DNA from: Anisakis pegreffii
Lineage: Eukaryota > Nematoda > Chromadorea > Rhabditida > Anisakidae
Direction: 5' to 3'
Assembly: GCA_035041965.1 (NCBI GenBank)
Contig: JAPYMA010000766.1
Coordinates: 62,001-126,000 of the forward strand
Length of the DNA: 64,000 bases
Shown: positions 14,001 to 26,774 of the stretch, piece by piece
Layout of the letters: every line of letters starts with the position of its first letter
How positions within the stretch are numbered: the stretch's first letter is position 1
Made by a program: the position numbers and the translations under genes
The notes under the pieces: model-generated
What the model was told of the DNA's origin: nothing
What the model saw: only the letters and a program-made list of their open reading frames with translations
Databases searched by the model: none

Positions 14001-17000
14001 ACATCTAGTCCAATGACAGTTTGCCTAACTTAGGGTTTTTAATGGATATTTCACCTAATAGGTAAACTGTTCCTTAGGCAAACTGTTCGTTCGGCAAATT
14101 GTCCGTTAGGCAATTGTCCGTTAGGCAAACTGTCCGTTAGGCAAACTGTCCGTTAGGCAATGTGTCTTTAGGCGAACTGTCGCTAGGCTAAATGTCTTTG
14201 AGCGAGTACCGTCATTTCAGAGAAACGATGGGCTCGAAAGACCTTAAAGGTGGATTTGAAAACGTGATTGGAAAAGAACAACACCGAAATTTCGAAGACA
14301 ATCACCGACAGATGGTGTCAGCGACGTCGTTGGCTCCCTTTTTTGCGCTTCATTTATTGAAATTCTGACTTCCATCTGGAAACACTGAGTCGTTCCAGAG
14401 AAGATACCTTCGTACACTATTACCCGAAATGACCTTTGGCGAGGTTATTTCAAAAATACTCCGTAAGTTTCTGTATCTGTTTGAGATAGCCGTGAACTTT
14501 GTAGCTTTAGTCAGTCTATATCAGCAACCATTTTAGCATATTCTTCGCTGAATACGGCAAATAAAAGGTTGAAGTAATTTTCCACTTTAGCACGGAATCG
14601 GAGAGTTATAAAATTTGTTTTTATTGCCGATCAGAATGATCTGTGAAAGATGAATAATGATCAAAGTATGACGATTAAATTCATCTTTATAATCGCTAAT
14701 AGCATCTTCAGAACCTGATTGTAATAATTCACTCTATCATCAATTCACATCAAAACCACTCAAAACTCCGTTCGTCGGTCAATTCGACGCGCACGAAGCA
14801 TGTTATTTTGCGCATTCAATGCGCATTCGTAAATATGACCTCAAAAACTTTTTGACATCTGAACACAGCAAGTAACATCGACTTGCCCAAAAGTTCTTGT
14901 CGTTCGAAGTTGCACTCCCCTCCAAGGATAGATCATCTGGCAAGCCAAAAAACTCATAAGCATAATTCATAAGCGCAAAGTTGGAATTGAAACGAAACCA
15001 CTGACACCATACCTATTTCCCATATTTTCGATTCGTATTTTCAAGCAGTCGTCAAACGGATTCCTAATCACTAGGAAATGAATGCACCATATGAACTTGT
15101 TCACGTCATTTTACGAGGTGTGCAGCGGTATCGCTTTCTGACAAATCTCGGAAATGCATGAAAATCTGTAGCAAATTCGATAACAAATGGAATGTATGAT
15201 GAAACATAGAATTATAATGGAAGGAGTTGACACTGAAACAGGTTCAGCGCTGCTGACGATCGACGTTAGTTAGTTGGTTAGTAGTTTCCTGTAAACGTGT
15301 TGTATGTTTCCAATAACGATTTGAAACGTCGTCTTCACATTTTTATCGTCGACGAATCCAATCCACTACGCCACGCCATCCACTCAAACAAAAGTCTGCC
15401 TTCAGTCGTCTATACATAATTCATTTCGATAGCACTTATTATCAAATTATTATTCATCGCGCACACGTTGTTATCAGCATTATTTGATTAATTGCTGCCA
15501 GTTTCGTTGAATGACCCCTATTCGTTTCGCCGTTTCCTCATCAAAATCTACTAGTTATCGGCCAATGAATTTTCGATGTGTTCATATCTGTTGAAATCAA
15601 TCAGCTCAAAAATTCATCATTCGTATTATCCGAAACCGTACAGAACTTTTAATTAATCCTCATTGCTTGCCCGTCTTATCTCACCTTTCATCTTCGTCTT
15701 CAGCAAACACCTAATGCCAAACCCAACCACCAAACTTTCACTTCAAAATTTCTCCTTCTCCTTAACGATCACTATCTGTTTGACCAACCTGTGTCACCTT
15801 CAAATTATCGCATATTTATTCGATTCAATTGAATGTTCACAGATTCAAATAAATGAATGAATACGTTCACTTTCCGCTCCTTAAATGACTATTCATTTGA
15901 TCTAATTTTCGTCATTTCTTCAAGTTTTAATCTCATTCTCACAATATTCATAAAGCGATCAAAACGAGTGTCTGAATATGTCAAAAAATCTGCACTTTCC
16001 TCACCATTCCTCCTATACAAAACTGACCAATTCCTTGCCGTCTTACTCCACTAATTTTTTGTTTTTTCGCGCATTTTTAACTATGATCCGATAAATTCTT
16101 GAATTCCAAAAAAATCAATAAATGAATCTGAAATGACTGAAACTGGTTTTGGAAAATAGTGAAAAAATCACAACGAGTTTCAAGAAAACCAATTCATTCC
16201 ATTTCGAGCGAATTGAACCGCGAAAAAATCGCGAAAGTCATATTATGGAAGCTTGTGCAACTGTTCACATGTAATCGCATCGTAATGAATCATGCAAAAC
16301 CTCTTAAATGAATTGCTTGAATGCGTTCGTTCATTCCTATGTTATGTGCAGTTTGTTTGTATAATACATAGTTTCTTCACTTTCTTTCGAGTTGTAATGA
16401 TATTTGTGTTTTTTTTTGCGCATAAACTGAAAGTGAAAAATCTGGTTTTGATAAAAATTTGTGAGGTGACACCCAAACGAATCGAATCATTATCACGCTG
16501 CGAAAAATTCCGATTATGAGTTGAGTTGCGAAAAGTGTCGCAAACTTTAAGAAACGCTTTTCAGTAGTGATTTGTCGACGACAATTGTCGTATCATCACT
16601 AAAGTCTCCACTTAGCCCTTTATTAACCATCGACACGCAACCAAAATACTGAATCGATTGTTACTTGATTCATTATTCTTCATGAGTAAAAATTCGTCAA
16701 GTAGATGATTCGTTGTTGCATCAGCTCAGCTCGTCTTCTCTCTTGTTCTTAATCAACAAGGCACTAATCGTAATAAAGGCACACATAGACAGTGACTAAG
16801 GTGGACCGCTCAGAACAAACTCTTCGAATTCAGTTTTCACAGTCGCACCGTTCATAGAAACTATATTTATTCTCCTGGAACCACAAGCAATTTCCAGTGA
16901 TATTCTATTGGATTTTTGCATTCAGCCCGATTTTCAGTGCAGCAACCAACCGTCAACGTAAACTGTATTTACTTATCAAGTACATAACCCATATCAAAAC

Positions 17001-17015
17001 ATTTCGATCGATTCG
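11100..17015. other. Gene-free stretch upstream of the Reeler gene
   Basis: No exon chain is recognised. The longest ORF, 140 codons on the minus strand at 12605-12183, has a hydrophobic C-terminal half but no motif, and its length is within chance expectation for a 64-kb AT-rich window. The stretch contains the TTAGGC minisatellite listed separately and short ATCT runs near 12640. The sequence before 17016 would hold the promoter and 5' UTR of the Reeler gene; no specific site can be recognised. Confidence 0.55.
14015..14200. repeat. 16-bp minisatellite built on TTAGGCAAACTGTCCG
   Basis: About eight degenerate units, each close to GTTAGGCAAACTGTCC, run in tandem from about 14057 to 14200. 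Some units are shortened (CAATTGTCC) and they become more diverged at both ends. One inverted copy, GACAGTTTGCCTAAC, lies just upstream at about 14015-14029, so the locus can fold back. Each unit contains TTAGGC, the hexamer of nematode telomeres, but it is embedded in a longer unit, so this is not a telomere tract. Confidence 0.85.
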
Positions 17016-20000
17016 ATGATGTCAACGTCAGAAATACTGTTTGTATTCACTGTATCGTTTGTTGGAAATCACTTGAGTGGTGCATGGCCTGATGGAGCAC
17101 CCTGCATACATTCAGCATTTGAATCAATGAATCCGCTAGAAGCAGTTGAACATCAAGGTGGACTTCAGGTATTCACTGCTTTCTTGTCCTCTTCTTGCTT
17201 ACCTCTATAGAACGTGTATCAAAATATCAGAATGATACTCCGCTGGAATTTTTCGGAAGTTCCTCTATCTGATTCCTCAGAAACGTGATAGAAAGCCTCA
17301 AGAAAGCGTCATGGCGGAAAACTGTTTCGATAAGTCATTGAATCCATACTCCTGTCGCCTAATCCATTCCAATCCACGAAATTCAATTTCCGCAATATTT
17401 TGATCTCATTGCTGAGGATGTTCTTTTTTTGACCGAAAATAAATTATGTGTAAGTTTATCGCAGCAAAATTGTTCTGAGAAGACCTTTCGTTTCCTACTC
17501 CATCGTTTGAAGCATCGAAGCGCGCAATACAGATGACGATAGTATGGTTCTAGAGCAACTGTTTCGGATCAACTGCATCCCAGATAACTGCTCTCAGCAA
17601 TCTACTTCCAACTAAATGCGACAGACATCTCCTCTTTACGATTAGCTATAGCGTTATCTGAGGTTCGGCCGCAGCCTTGACGTGAACTTCAGCCTAGGCC
17701 CAAGCATCAGACTCAAGCTAAGCCTCCATTCCAGTCTCAACCTTAGAGTGAGAATATCAATATAATGCAACAGTAGCGACAGAGATAATGATTGTGATAT
17801 TAATAGTGAGGATCGAAAGAACTTATGTTTACGAAAATGTGTATTGTGTGAAGGCAAACTGTCGAAGATGACATATCGGGGTAGTTGTTTTGGGAGGCGA
17901 ATGTCTGGAGAGTTAGTGTCCGAGGGCATTCATCTGGCAGTTATTTTTTTGGGAGCAATTATTCAGATACCCGATAGTATATAATCTATGATCCTCATCC
18001 GGTTTTGAACATTTTCACCTTATGCTTTGAGCAATTTAATGACAGAGCTGTTGAAGTTAATCTTAATTTTTGGATAATTCCATAGGAACAGTGCGAAGGT
18101 TCAAAATACAAATTCTATGACTTACGTAAGGAACAAAAACCTATTGAAGAAAGGCTATCTTTTATCATCAGCAATGAAATTATCGGCAAGAGAGAGCAAT
18201 AAATTAATTTATGATGAAAATACGAACCATAACGTTTCATTCAATGCATTTTTTAAGCGAATTCCAAGCAAACAGTTTTCCGCTTATTCGCTGATCCATT
18301 TGGGTGTGCAAGCACGTTAGTTGCATTCTGATGATTTATGCGCTCATTTGTGAACGATGTCTCGTAAAAACAAAATTCTATCTGATATTATCATTTCCAG
18401 CAATCATTTACTTTGCTTGTCATCGAACCATTTGGTTCGCTTGTCACACGATTTATTCTTTTGAAAGTGTCTAAACTCGTTTCAACACATCAAACTGAAA
18501 CAAATGCGTCTGATACTAATGACGATCTTTATCTTTATGGAAAGTTTATAACTGATAAATGGAGCGAAGGAAGCAAGTACACACAGCTTGAGGGTATTTT
18601 CAGCGATACACGCCTCGAAAAAAGTTTCAGACAAAATAGTAAAAATTTCGAGCGAAATGTTTCTCACGTACTGAAGTGAAAGCATGGCATAATGGTACGT
18701 TAACTATAGTCGAGCATAAGTATGATACGAGATTCTTGAATGTACCGATCATTTATACATTGTTCGCCTTGAACAAAAAGCATCCGCATTATTCAGACAA
18801 CAGAAAGTCGTCAGTTTGTTCCGCTCTCAATATGCTTCTTGCTCTAGCTTCAATTACCGTGTTTTCCATTGTTCAGCATAGCCACAATTGCCGAAAAAAA
18901 CTTATTCTTAAGACCTTCCTCTATTGTTAACTTAAGTCTTGGAATCATTAAAGTCCTAAAAATTGTCACGAGCATCACTAATTCCTTGCTCTTCGAACCA
19001 TCAAAAAATGGCGATTGATAATTATCGCTGCCGAATAATCTCAATGGTGTCATCGCCAGTTAGTCAACTTGCATTGTCTGACTATGAAGTCATCGTATTG
19101 CCAAACTGTTCTACTCGACATCAAACCATTCATCATGAACAAGTAACATTTCTGGTCCCAAAAGCAATGGAACGTGAGTGGAATGACCATGTGCTGAAAA
19201 TAATTTGCAATCAAAATTTCTCAAAAACAATCAATTGGAATTTCAGTTGACAAATCCGCCGTACACAATCGCGGTAGCGCAAAAATGTTATTGGAGAAGT
19301 CAACCGATTGAATGTGAGAACATTCTGAATATTTTTCTGCCTTCAAAATACTTTTTATGTGTCAATGAAATGAGGAAACGAGTTTTTAAACGATAAAAAG
19401 CAGTGATTTTAGAGCATTTTTTGATCATTTCTTTATTTCATCTTCCTGCAGTTTCATTTTTTGATCGTCGTTGGTTTACATTGGAGCAATAAAAGCAAAG
19501 TTAAAATATTGCACTGACTTATCTGGTTTCTGAAAATGTTTTTATTTGAAGCCTTAGCAGTGTTTTCGAGCGAACATTGCAAATGCTAACGACTCTTCCT
19601 GATACGATTAACAATTACCGATTACCGAATGTACCTTTAGACGATCAAAGTTATTCACCTATTCCACATCATCTCTAATCTGTCTGATCATTTCGATTTT
19701 CATTCATGCATATTGTCATAAACATATGAAGAGAGCGAAATTTCAGTAACGCTAAAAGGCAATTCATCAACTGATAAATTCCGGGGATTTGCTATCCAGC
19801 CAATTGTCTATCGTGGACCACATCAAGGCAAAAGGTTGTGCGATAAGCTTTCGTTTCATTTTCAGCATTGATCCTCAAAACGATGTGCGCAAACTCGTGA
19901 AACTTTCATCATGTACCGTTCTTTGAACTCGATTCTTGAGCAGCCTTCTTTTCCTAAACAGTATTTGAGTTAATTACCATCGATGTACATCACATTGATC

Positions 20001-23000
20001 ATGACCATCGATCACATATGATCTATGTCGTCGGCGTTGATGCCATCTGGTACTAAGTCCGTTTTAGTTCTCAAAAAATCACCACGAGAATAAAAGAGAA
20101 TTGCAACTTCGAGTTTGCCAGTTGTTTTCTGTTTTTTTTTTTGTCGCTGTCATCCAATTGAAAATGAAAATTGAACAGTAAGCATTCAATTAAATGAGAC
20201 AACTTTTGTTTCATGTTCGTTTCATTCACTTCAAAAGTTATTCCCTACCATCCATTTTACTTCACCTCTTCAACTCCCATTCCAGATAACAAACATCAGC
20301 AGTACAGACATAAGAATCGTACCGCCCAGTTTTATCACCTCGTAACCGTCTAGATTTGAACTGAAAAAACTAGACGAAGAGCGCGAAACGGGTTTGAAAC
20401 TAAAAGCGCATCAATCCTTTTTCTGTCAAGCAAAAGAAATAGAGCGCACAAAAGTTCCTAGGAGAAACCTCGGATAAGGAAGCTTTCGAATGTGGTTTAT
20501 AAGATGTGACGTCAATGGAGTTGCGATTGATTGTGAGTAGAGCAAATTGTCAGAATGTTTTGCTGCAGAGCAAAACTTTGAGTTTGCAAGAGTTGGAAGC
20601 GAACTACTGAAATAACGAGAAAAATCCTTTTAGGATGGGACAGTTTTTACGTCTGGACGACAATGGATCATGGCAGCAACAATGCTTTCGGTTTAAGGAT
20701 TCAGTGACGCATTCACATGATGAACGAAAGAAACATATCAAGTTGTGGTGGAAGAATGACTATAACGACGAAGATACCATACAATTTGTGTCAGTTCAAT
20801 ATTTTAAAAGCGTATTTTTGTTTATTCATTCGCAGACAACTGATTCTCAGCATTTTGATCATCCATACTCCGATCTAAATGAAGGTGAAAACTAGTGCAA
20901 ATCTTACTGATTGTGAGGCAATATCGATGAACTGATTGATTATGAGCGTACAGTATGAACGGCGCGCAAATATTCGTGTCCAGATCTGAATAAAGGAAAC
21001 GGACTTTGCGATAAGTCGCGAAAGATGCTCATATTGGTGTGTGTCGGCGATTAATCAACTGTTATTTTCAGTGCCACAGTGGTTAAGGCTCAACGAGAAT
21101 TCTGGGTGAAGTCGGTACTATCAGTACCGATTCCACCATGTCAAGTCTCACCGAACGGTATCACCAATTATGTTGCACCGCCAGTGACTCCTCCACCGCC
21201 GGTGCGTCCTTTCCCAGACACCAATAATTTTGACTCCTAGGCTATGCTTACAGCTTGATGCTTCTTTGATAAAAGATTTGCTTTCATTTGTGAATTCTTC
21301 GTTGTGACTGACTGCATGAACTTACACTCGCACAATCCATGCAAATAATCAGTTACGTGGTGGTTGGTGTCGTTGTTGTTCTCACATGCAGCAAAGCAAC
21401 GAATCACTCTCATCACTTCATAATGCCACCATTCAATGAATTCAGCTCAAGTCATTTCATTACTCATATTTGATTGATTCATTACACGGCACTGAACAAA
21501 ACAAAACTGTCTAGAACATTTGCTTCAATTCATTGATCGAGAAGGGAATGAAAGTGCAAGTTTATGGATGTTTTGAAGGGAAAGCCGTGTTCGAATCTGA
21601 GTAATGGATCAATTAATCAAATATTATAAGCTTATTGATTGATTGAAATGGCTTAATGATTATTGCTCACAGCAGCTTTTTCTGGTGGTTATGGATTTAA
21701 TCGTATAGCAATTTGACAAAGCCGTTCGAGTGCATCGCATTTTTTGGAATGCTGAAATGGAGTGTGCATAACGGTGACTTTTATCCACTGACCAGTTTTA
21801 TCCATTCAATCGTGCAACATCACAAAGCGTTCTGGTTCTGGATAGCTCACTACGCGCGACAATTAGTGACGATACAATAGTCAAGCGATAGAGCATTTTT
21901 TTTTTAAATTTCTTCCTCAAATATTTCGATGTGAGGAATTGCCGATAAGCCAGTGAATATACTCTGAATTCCTCACATCGAAATATTTATGAAATGAATT
22001 TGCAAAAAAAAAAAGCTATATCGCTTGACTATTGTATCTTCACTAATTACAAGCAGTCGCGCGTAGTGAGTTATGCAGAACCAGAATGCTTTTGAACACT
22101 TGTGACATCAGTTACGCAGACTTCATGATCGACTGACAAATTATCTTGCTTTTTGAACCACGAATTTGGCCATAACAGATAATTGTACTCAAATTTTTCG
22201 GCAAATATCTTACTTGAATCAATTTTTTTTCTGCATTCTTGAGCGAGAAAACTTTCTCAACAGTTGTTGCAGAACAACGAGATCCATCGGGCAATTGAAA
22301 CGCACACGAATTTCACCATTGCTTACAATGCTTCTCGGTTTGGCTTTTATTTTTCATCAAACACTTAACACATGCTCTAAATGAATATTATTTGTTAGAA
22401 CCAGTTTAATTTAATCAAGACCATCCAATTGTTTGATGATCTGCAAATGAGCCATTTCTATAATTTGATCGTCATTGGTGTAGTCAAGCAAGCGAATTTC
22501 TCAGTCGAGGTCACTGCAACCACCAGACTCCTACGGATTCCAGTATTTTCATAGCAGTCGATTAACTCGAAACAGTGAAATAACCTACGACAAGGTCACA
22601 TTGTCATCTAGAGTGTCACATAGCCACTTAGAGGCAAAGCAACAAAACACTTCACGTTTGGAAGAAATTCATATCGGAGGATTTAGTTGAAGAATAAAAC
22701 ATGACAGAAAGTGCTTTTTTGATCATAAAAAGTGCTTGATTAAGATTGATATTTGGTTATCAAAGTCAGCTCATGAGCTAGATCAGTGGTTTTCACGTTG
22801 GTGTGCTCCATTACACCTTTTTTCGGTGTGGCAAGCCGCCGTTAACCCCCCCCCCCCCATTAAATATGAAAATCGCATATGTTATGTTCAGATGACCGTT
22901 ACTTTCAATCTTATTAGCTCGTCCATGATGGTAATCGACGTCGCTGGGCCTTCTCTTAGACCGTTGTGTTGCTCAGTATTGCAATCAGTTATGATTGCAT

Positions 23001-26000
23001 GAAAAGCTATTGTCTATGAGACGGTCACTTTAACTGATTTGTATGAATTCTCGTTCTTTTTGGACGTGTTGTACTCACTCTCATAGCTAGTACATACGAA
23101 TATCGTTCTCTTGATGAGTTTTTCTCATTCACTTCCTCTCATTTCACTTCACAGTTCGACTCAATTTCTTATTCGGTAGCACATACTGAATACATTGACT
23201 ATTGCTGACAACTGAAATCAAGAATACAGCGATCGAATATTGTTGCTCAACAACATTCGACAGTCAAATGATCAATTATTTGAGTGCATTTGATGGAATG
23301 AGAATTTGACTTTAATTGTTGAGTGAAATGAATGAGAAATTTGCAAAAGAGAACACTTTCGGTGATAAAAGCTATGAGCCCTTTTAAAACGAATGAAAAC
23401 CGTGTTAGGCCCAGACAAACCAATGATACTTAGAAAATAGGAGAATGAAGAGTGTTGCCACTCTTCATTCTCCTATTTTGACTGAACATAACGAACGGAA
23501 GCAAATCTGCTAGCAAAAACGCGAAATAAGTAAGACTTTCGTTAATATTTGACAAGATAGCGAGTAATTTAAGGCATCAATTAAAAAATTCGTTGAAAAT
23601 GAACTTTGCAATAATTTCGGCATCGAAAAGAATTTTGCAAAAGTTTCACGAAACACAAACCATACCTTCGGGAACCAGACTATAAACAGTTCTTTTGTTC
23701 TCAAATTTTTTTCCATAATTTCGATATGCACACACACTCCGTTGATAATTTGATATGCATCAGAGTACATTCAGCATTAAGGTGACAGTTATTTGCTGAT
23801 TGATGTATATACTCAATCAGTGACACTTGAGTAATTAATCAGTTGCAAGAAGGATCCTTTAACCGACTGAGAGAGACGAGTTAAATTCGATAATTTATCT
23901 GTCATTTCAATTTTTTTTCGCACTACGCATACCATGACCTCAGGTAGTTTTACAGTGTACAACGAAAACGATCACCGCATTGACTTACGCTTTTGACTGC
24001 GATCACTGCAAATTAACTACGAATTCTTTCGCTTGTGTTCAATGAATCAGTTGAACTGTAATTTGCAAAGCGAAAAAGTGATGCTCTCCAGAATGTCGAC
24101 TCACAATCACCCTATTGTTTGTACTTATCAATTATAAAGCACACAGGTAAAAGACTATCAACTACAAATTCCACTGTAACTGCTGAATTCACTCGAAATA
24201 GGTTGACAATCGCCCGCAATCACCCTCCAAGTGGTACTAGAAATTAAACGAATTAGAGCTACAGCTTCCTAACATGACACTGGATCACAAATAACATAAG
24301 ATATTGCTTTTGAAAATATTTCTATGATTGAACACGATAGACAATTAAACTAGAATTTGCACCTCTCATCCGAATTTTTTGTCAGAGAATATACATTTCT
24401 CGAAGTGTTGCAGTGTGTTGATCGCTTTGTTCGTTCAGCATCAGTCGTGCCAGTAATTAATTGATCGATATTCGAATATATTGTAAAGTTCGTACTTTTC
24501 AGAACGATTGCTTGATCAAAAAATCGTTCAACAAAACAGCAAATTTTCCAGAATCACTCATTCAATAGATTTTTATGGTTAAGACTGATAAATGAAAAGA
24601 AGGGTTTGGGATGTGCTCTGGAGACTCTAACTGAAAACTCTTTCGAAAGAGCAAAACCTAAAAATTCAGGGGGAAAATCCTCAATGTTTTATGCAGACAC
24701 TCCGTAACAATGACGAGCAGTTGTTTGCGTGCAGCAAATTGAGAGTGAAAAAAATTGTGGCATATCTTTCGTATGCATTTTGGAGCCGTCATACGCCTTC
24801 GGGATCTTTTCAAAGACTAATTCAGAAACTTTTCTCTGTGATGCGGTTAAGGACGACGAGTGATAGCGATTGATGTTGTACGTCCACTCAAAAATGAGAG
24901 TTTGAATCGGACAATCAAATTAATTCTGTTGTCGAAAGTTATCATCGCACTAATCAAACACAACTGCGGACGAATCACCGAACTAGACTTTACTATTCAA
25001 AGTGTGCTTGCTACAAGCTAACATCGAATTTGTGCTCAGCTTAAGTTAGAATCAGTAGAGTGGGATTTTTACCGGAAAGTTTAGGCGAAAAAGTTCAAGT
25101 TGGATACATATCGAATTTTCGAAGGAATCGGTCCCGATCAAGACATCGCATTTATGAGCCAAGTAAATTCAAAGGAATTCACGCCAAAGCCACAACGATT
25201 CGAAGATGCGTTCGAAGTGAGTTTCATCTCATTCATAATATCATTTTTATCACGATCAGCCAGGCTGCAACAATAGAATACGCAATGTCAATGTCGTTAC
25301 TAAAACAAAAACCATACAATTTCCAGGCTTTCAAAGTTGATGATGAACTCTTTCGCAGATAGCAGTTCCTAACTTTCGAGCATTCCTTACTCTTAGTTGC
25401 CACTCATTGTGTATAGGACTATGTGTTTTCATGTTTCAATTCTCATTGTAAAATTCTCATGATGGTGTCAGTGCATTGTTTGAGTCTATAAATGTACCAG
25501 TTCGGGTCATGCTTTCAAGTTTAAATTTCGAAAGAAATTGTTTACACATGCCCTAGAAATGTCATTCGGCAAGGTGACAAGAACTCAAACTTGGCGTCGA
25601 TTGATTCAGTAGTGTGTAAGCATCAAAAAGACAAGAGATTCGTTTAAGTCAGCGCCAGAAATGGTATTAGTTACGAAACCGAGAAACATGAATCGTATCG
25701 GTCAACCGCCTGTGCGGCCACTGAATCAGCGAACTCGCAAGTTGCAACGGGTACAAACTCAGTTCCAACAGCAACAACCACCCCAACAAATACCGCAGCA
25801 ACTCACCATTCGTCCTCCGCAAGCCATTCGCCCATCTGAACCACAACGCCAGCAAACTCAGCCGATCAGACCTCCTCAACCGGTTCGTCCGTTCGTTCCT
25901 AATCAACAGCAACAACAAGCAAGACGGGTATTTAGCCAATCAGTTGATTCACATCTATTCTATTCCATCTTCCGCTAAAATTTCTGATTCAATAGCGTTG

Positions 26001-26774
26001 ATATAACGACTGCGAGTGACTCGTGCACAAAAACTGCTACTGCAATGAAAATTTCGTTTGATAATCAATTGAATTGCAATGGAGAGCTTTTTGGGGAATT
26101 ATTCGTAAAGAATGATGAAGCAGACGATGAGATAAGCAAGAAGACTTGAGAACTCATTGCGGAGAGCATACATCGCGTATTGTGCTAATGTAAGCTCATG
26201 CCATGTTTCATCAGTTTTATGGCTAGTTTCAGCAACAAAAACAACAACAGCGTATCATGCAACAAAACGCTTTACAACAACCGTTTCAGGGCAGCATTCC
26301 TCAAGCTGTTGGTCAACAAAGTATAAGACCACAATTTATACCTCAACGCCGTGAGTGCTCAACCTTGAATGATTAACAATGAACATTTAACAACCCTAAG
26401 ACGTAGTGCTGAATGCAACAATCCCATTTTAGACTCGCATCTCATATGTGTTATGAATGGATTAGGCGGACCAATATCACAACAGAATTGAATATTGACC
26501 GTTTTGACTCCCTTGAGAATGATTTTGTTTGATCTTTTTTTTCAGAGCAAACTGAATACGTTCCTTCTGGCATTTTGCAATGTCGCAGAACCTTCCTATT
26601 CGTGACTTTCCATGACTATGATATCATGCTTTTTCGTAGGGAACTATAATCAGCTGGTTGTTTTTAGGATGCTACGATGAGGATCCAACGAGCTTATGTG
26701 TTGCACGAATCATCTATTGTCAATCGTATGAATACATGAGAATAAAATGCCGTCGTACGTGCCGTTTATGTTAG
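17016..26774 (+). CDS. Secreted Reeler-domain protein, with a long form ending in a ShKT domain
   Basis: Probably an extracellular or membrane-associated protein; Reeler domains occur in reelin, F-spondin, insect immune-induced proteins and FRRS1. Shared exons are 17016-17168, 19247-19313, 19747-19834, 20634-20789, 21072-21201 and 25085-25216, with matching phases throughout. Residues 1-23 form a signal peptide. The Reeler domain (about 24-170) shows WPDGAPC, NPPYTIAV, FRGFAIQP, SVTHSHDERKKHIKLWW and TIQFVATVVKAQREFWV. A PPVTPPPP linker follows. Two endings fit phase 0. The short one, 25327-25362, stops after FKVDDELFRR (253 aa). The long one uses 25649-25927 and 26233-26350 (Gln/Pro-rich), 26546-26635 and 26668-26774. 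It ends in a six-cysteine ShKT motif (CYDEDPTSLC, then C, then CRRTCRLC) and is about 439 aa. The Q/P exons have no signal peptide of their own, which favours one gene. The Reeler part is firm and the join to ShKT is inferred. The specific function is unknown. Confidence 0.8.
21817..22107. mobile_element. Foldback or MITE-like inverted-repeat element in a Reeler gene intron
   Basis: Two long imperfect inverted arms face each other across a short centre. The left arm runs from about 21817 to 21940 and contains TCTGGTTCTGGATAGCTCAC, ACAATAGTCAAGCGATA and TTTCGATGTGAGGAATT. The right arm, from about 21967 to 22107, carries the reverse complements AATTCCTCACATCGAAA, TATCGCTTGACTATTGT and CAGAACCAGAATGC. 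The arms differ by a few substitutions and small indels, including unequal A/T runs. There is no coding capacity, as expected of a non-autonomous foldback element. No clear target-site duplication was identified by eye. Confidence 0.8.
22846..22858 (+). repeat. Poly-C run of 13 bases
   Basis: An uninterrupted run of 13 C is very unusual in this AT-rich sequence. It lies in the long intron of the Reeler gene. Confidence 0.9.
23434..23479. repeat. Perfect 21-bp inverted repeat with a 4-base loop
   Basis: The left arm, AAAATAGGAGAATGAAGAGTG, is 21 bases and is followed by TTGC and then the exact reverse complement. The hairpin is shorter than a usual nematode pre-miRNA, so a short palindromic duplication or transposon scar is as likely as a small-RNA precursor. 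It lies in the intron between 21201 and 25085 of the Reeler gene. Confidence 0.85.

Noticed and set aside
14057..14200. Interstitial telomere or CRISPR array
   Set aside because: TTAGGC is not contiguous, and the 16-bp units are tandem with no unique spacers, so neither applies.
18413..19250. Three ORFs of 84-95 codons that might be exons of the Reeler gene
   Set aside because: They lie in its first intron. Exons at 19247-19313 and 19747-19834 complete the Reeler domain with correct phases, so these ORFs are not needed and show no motif.
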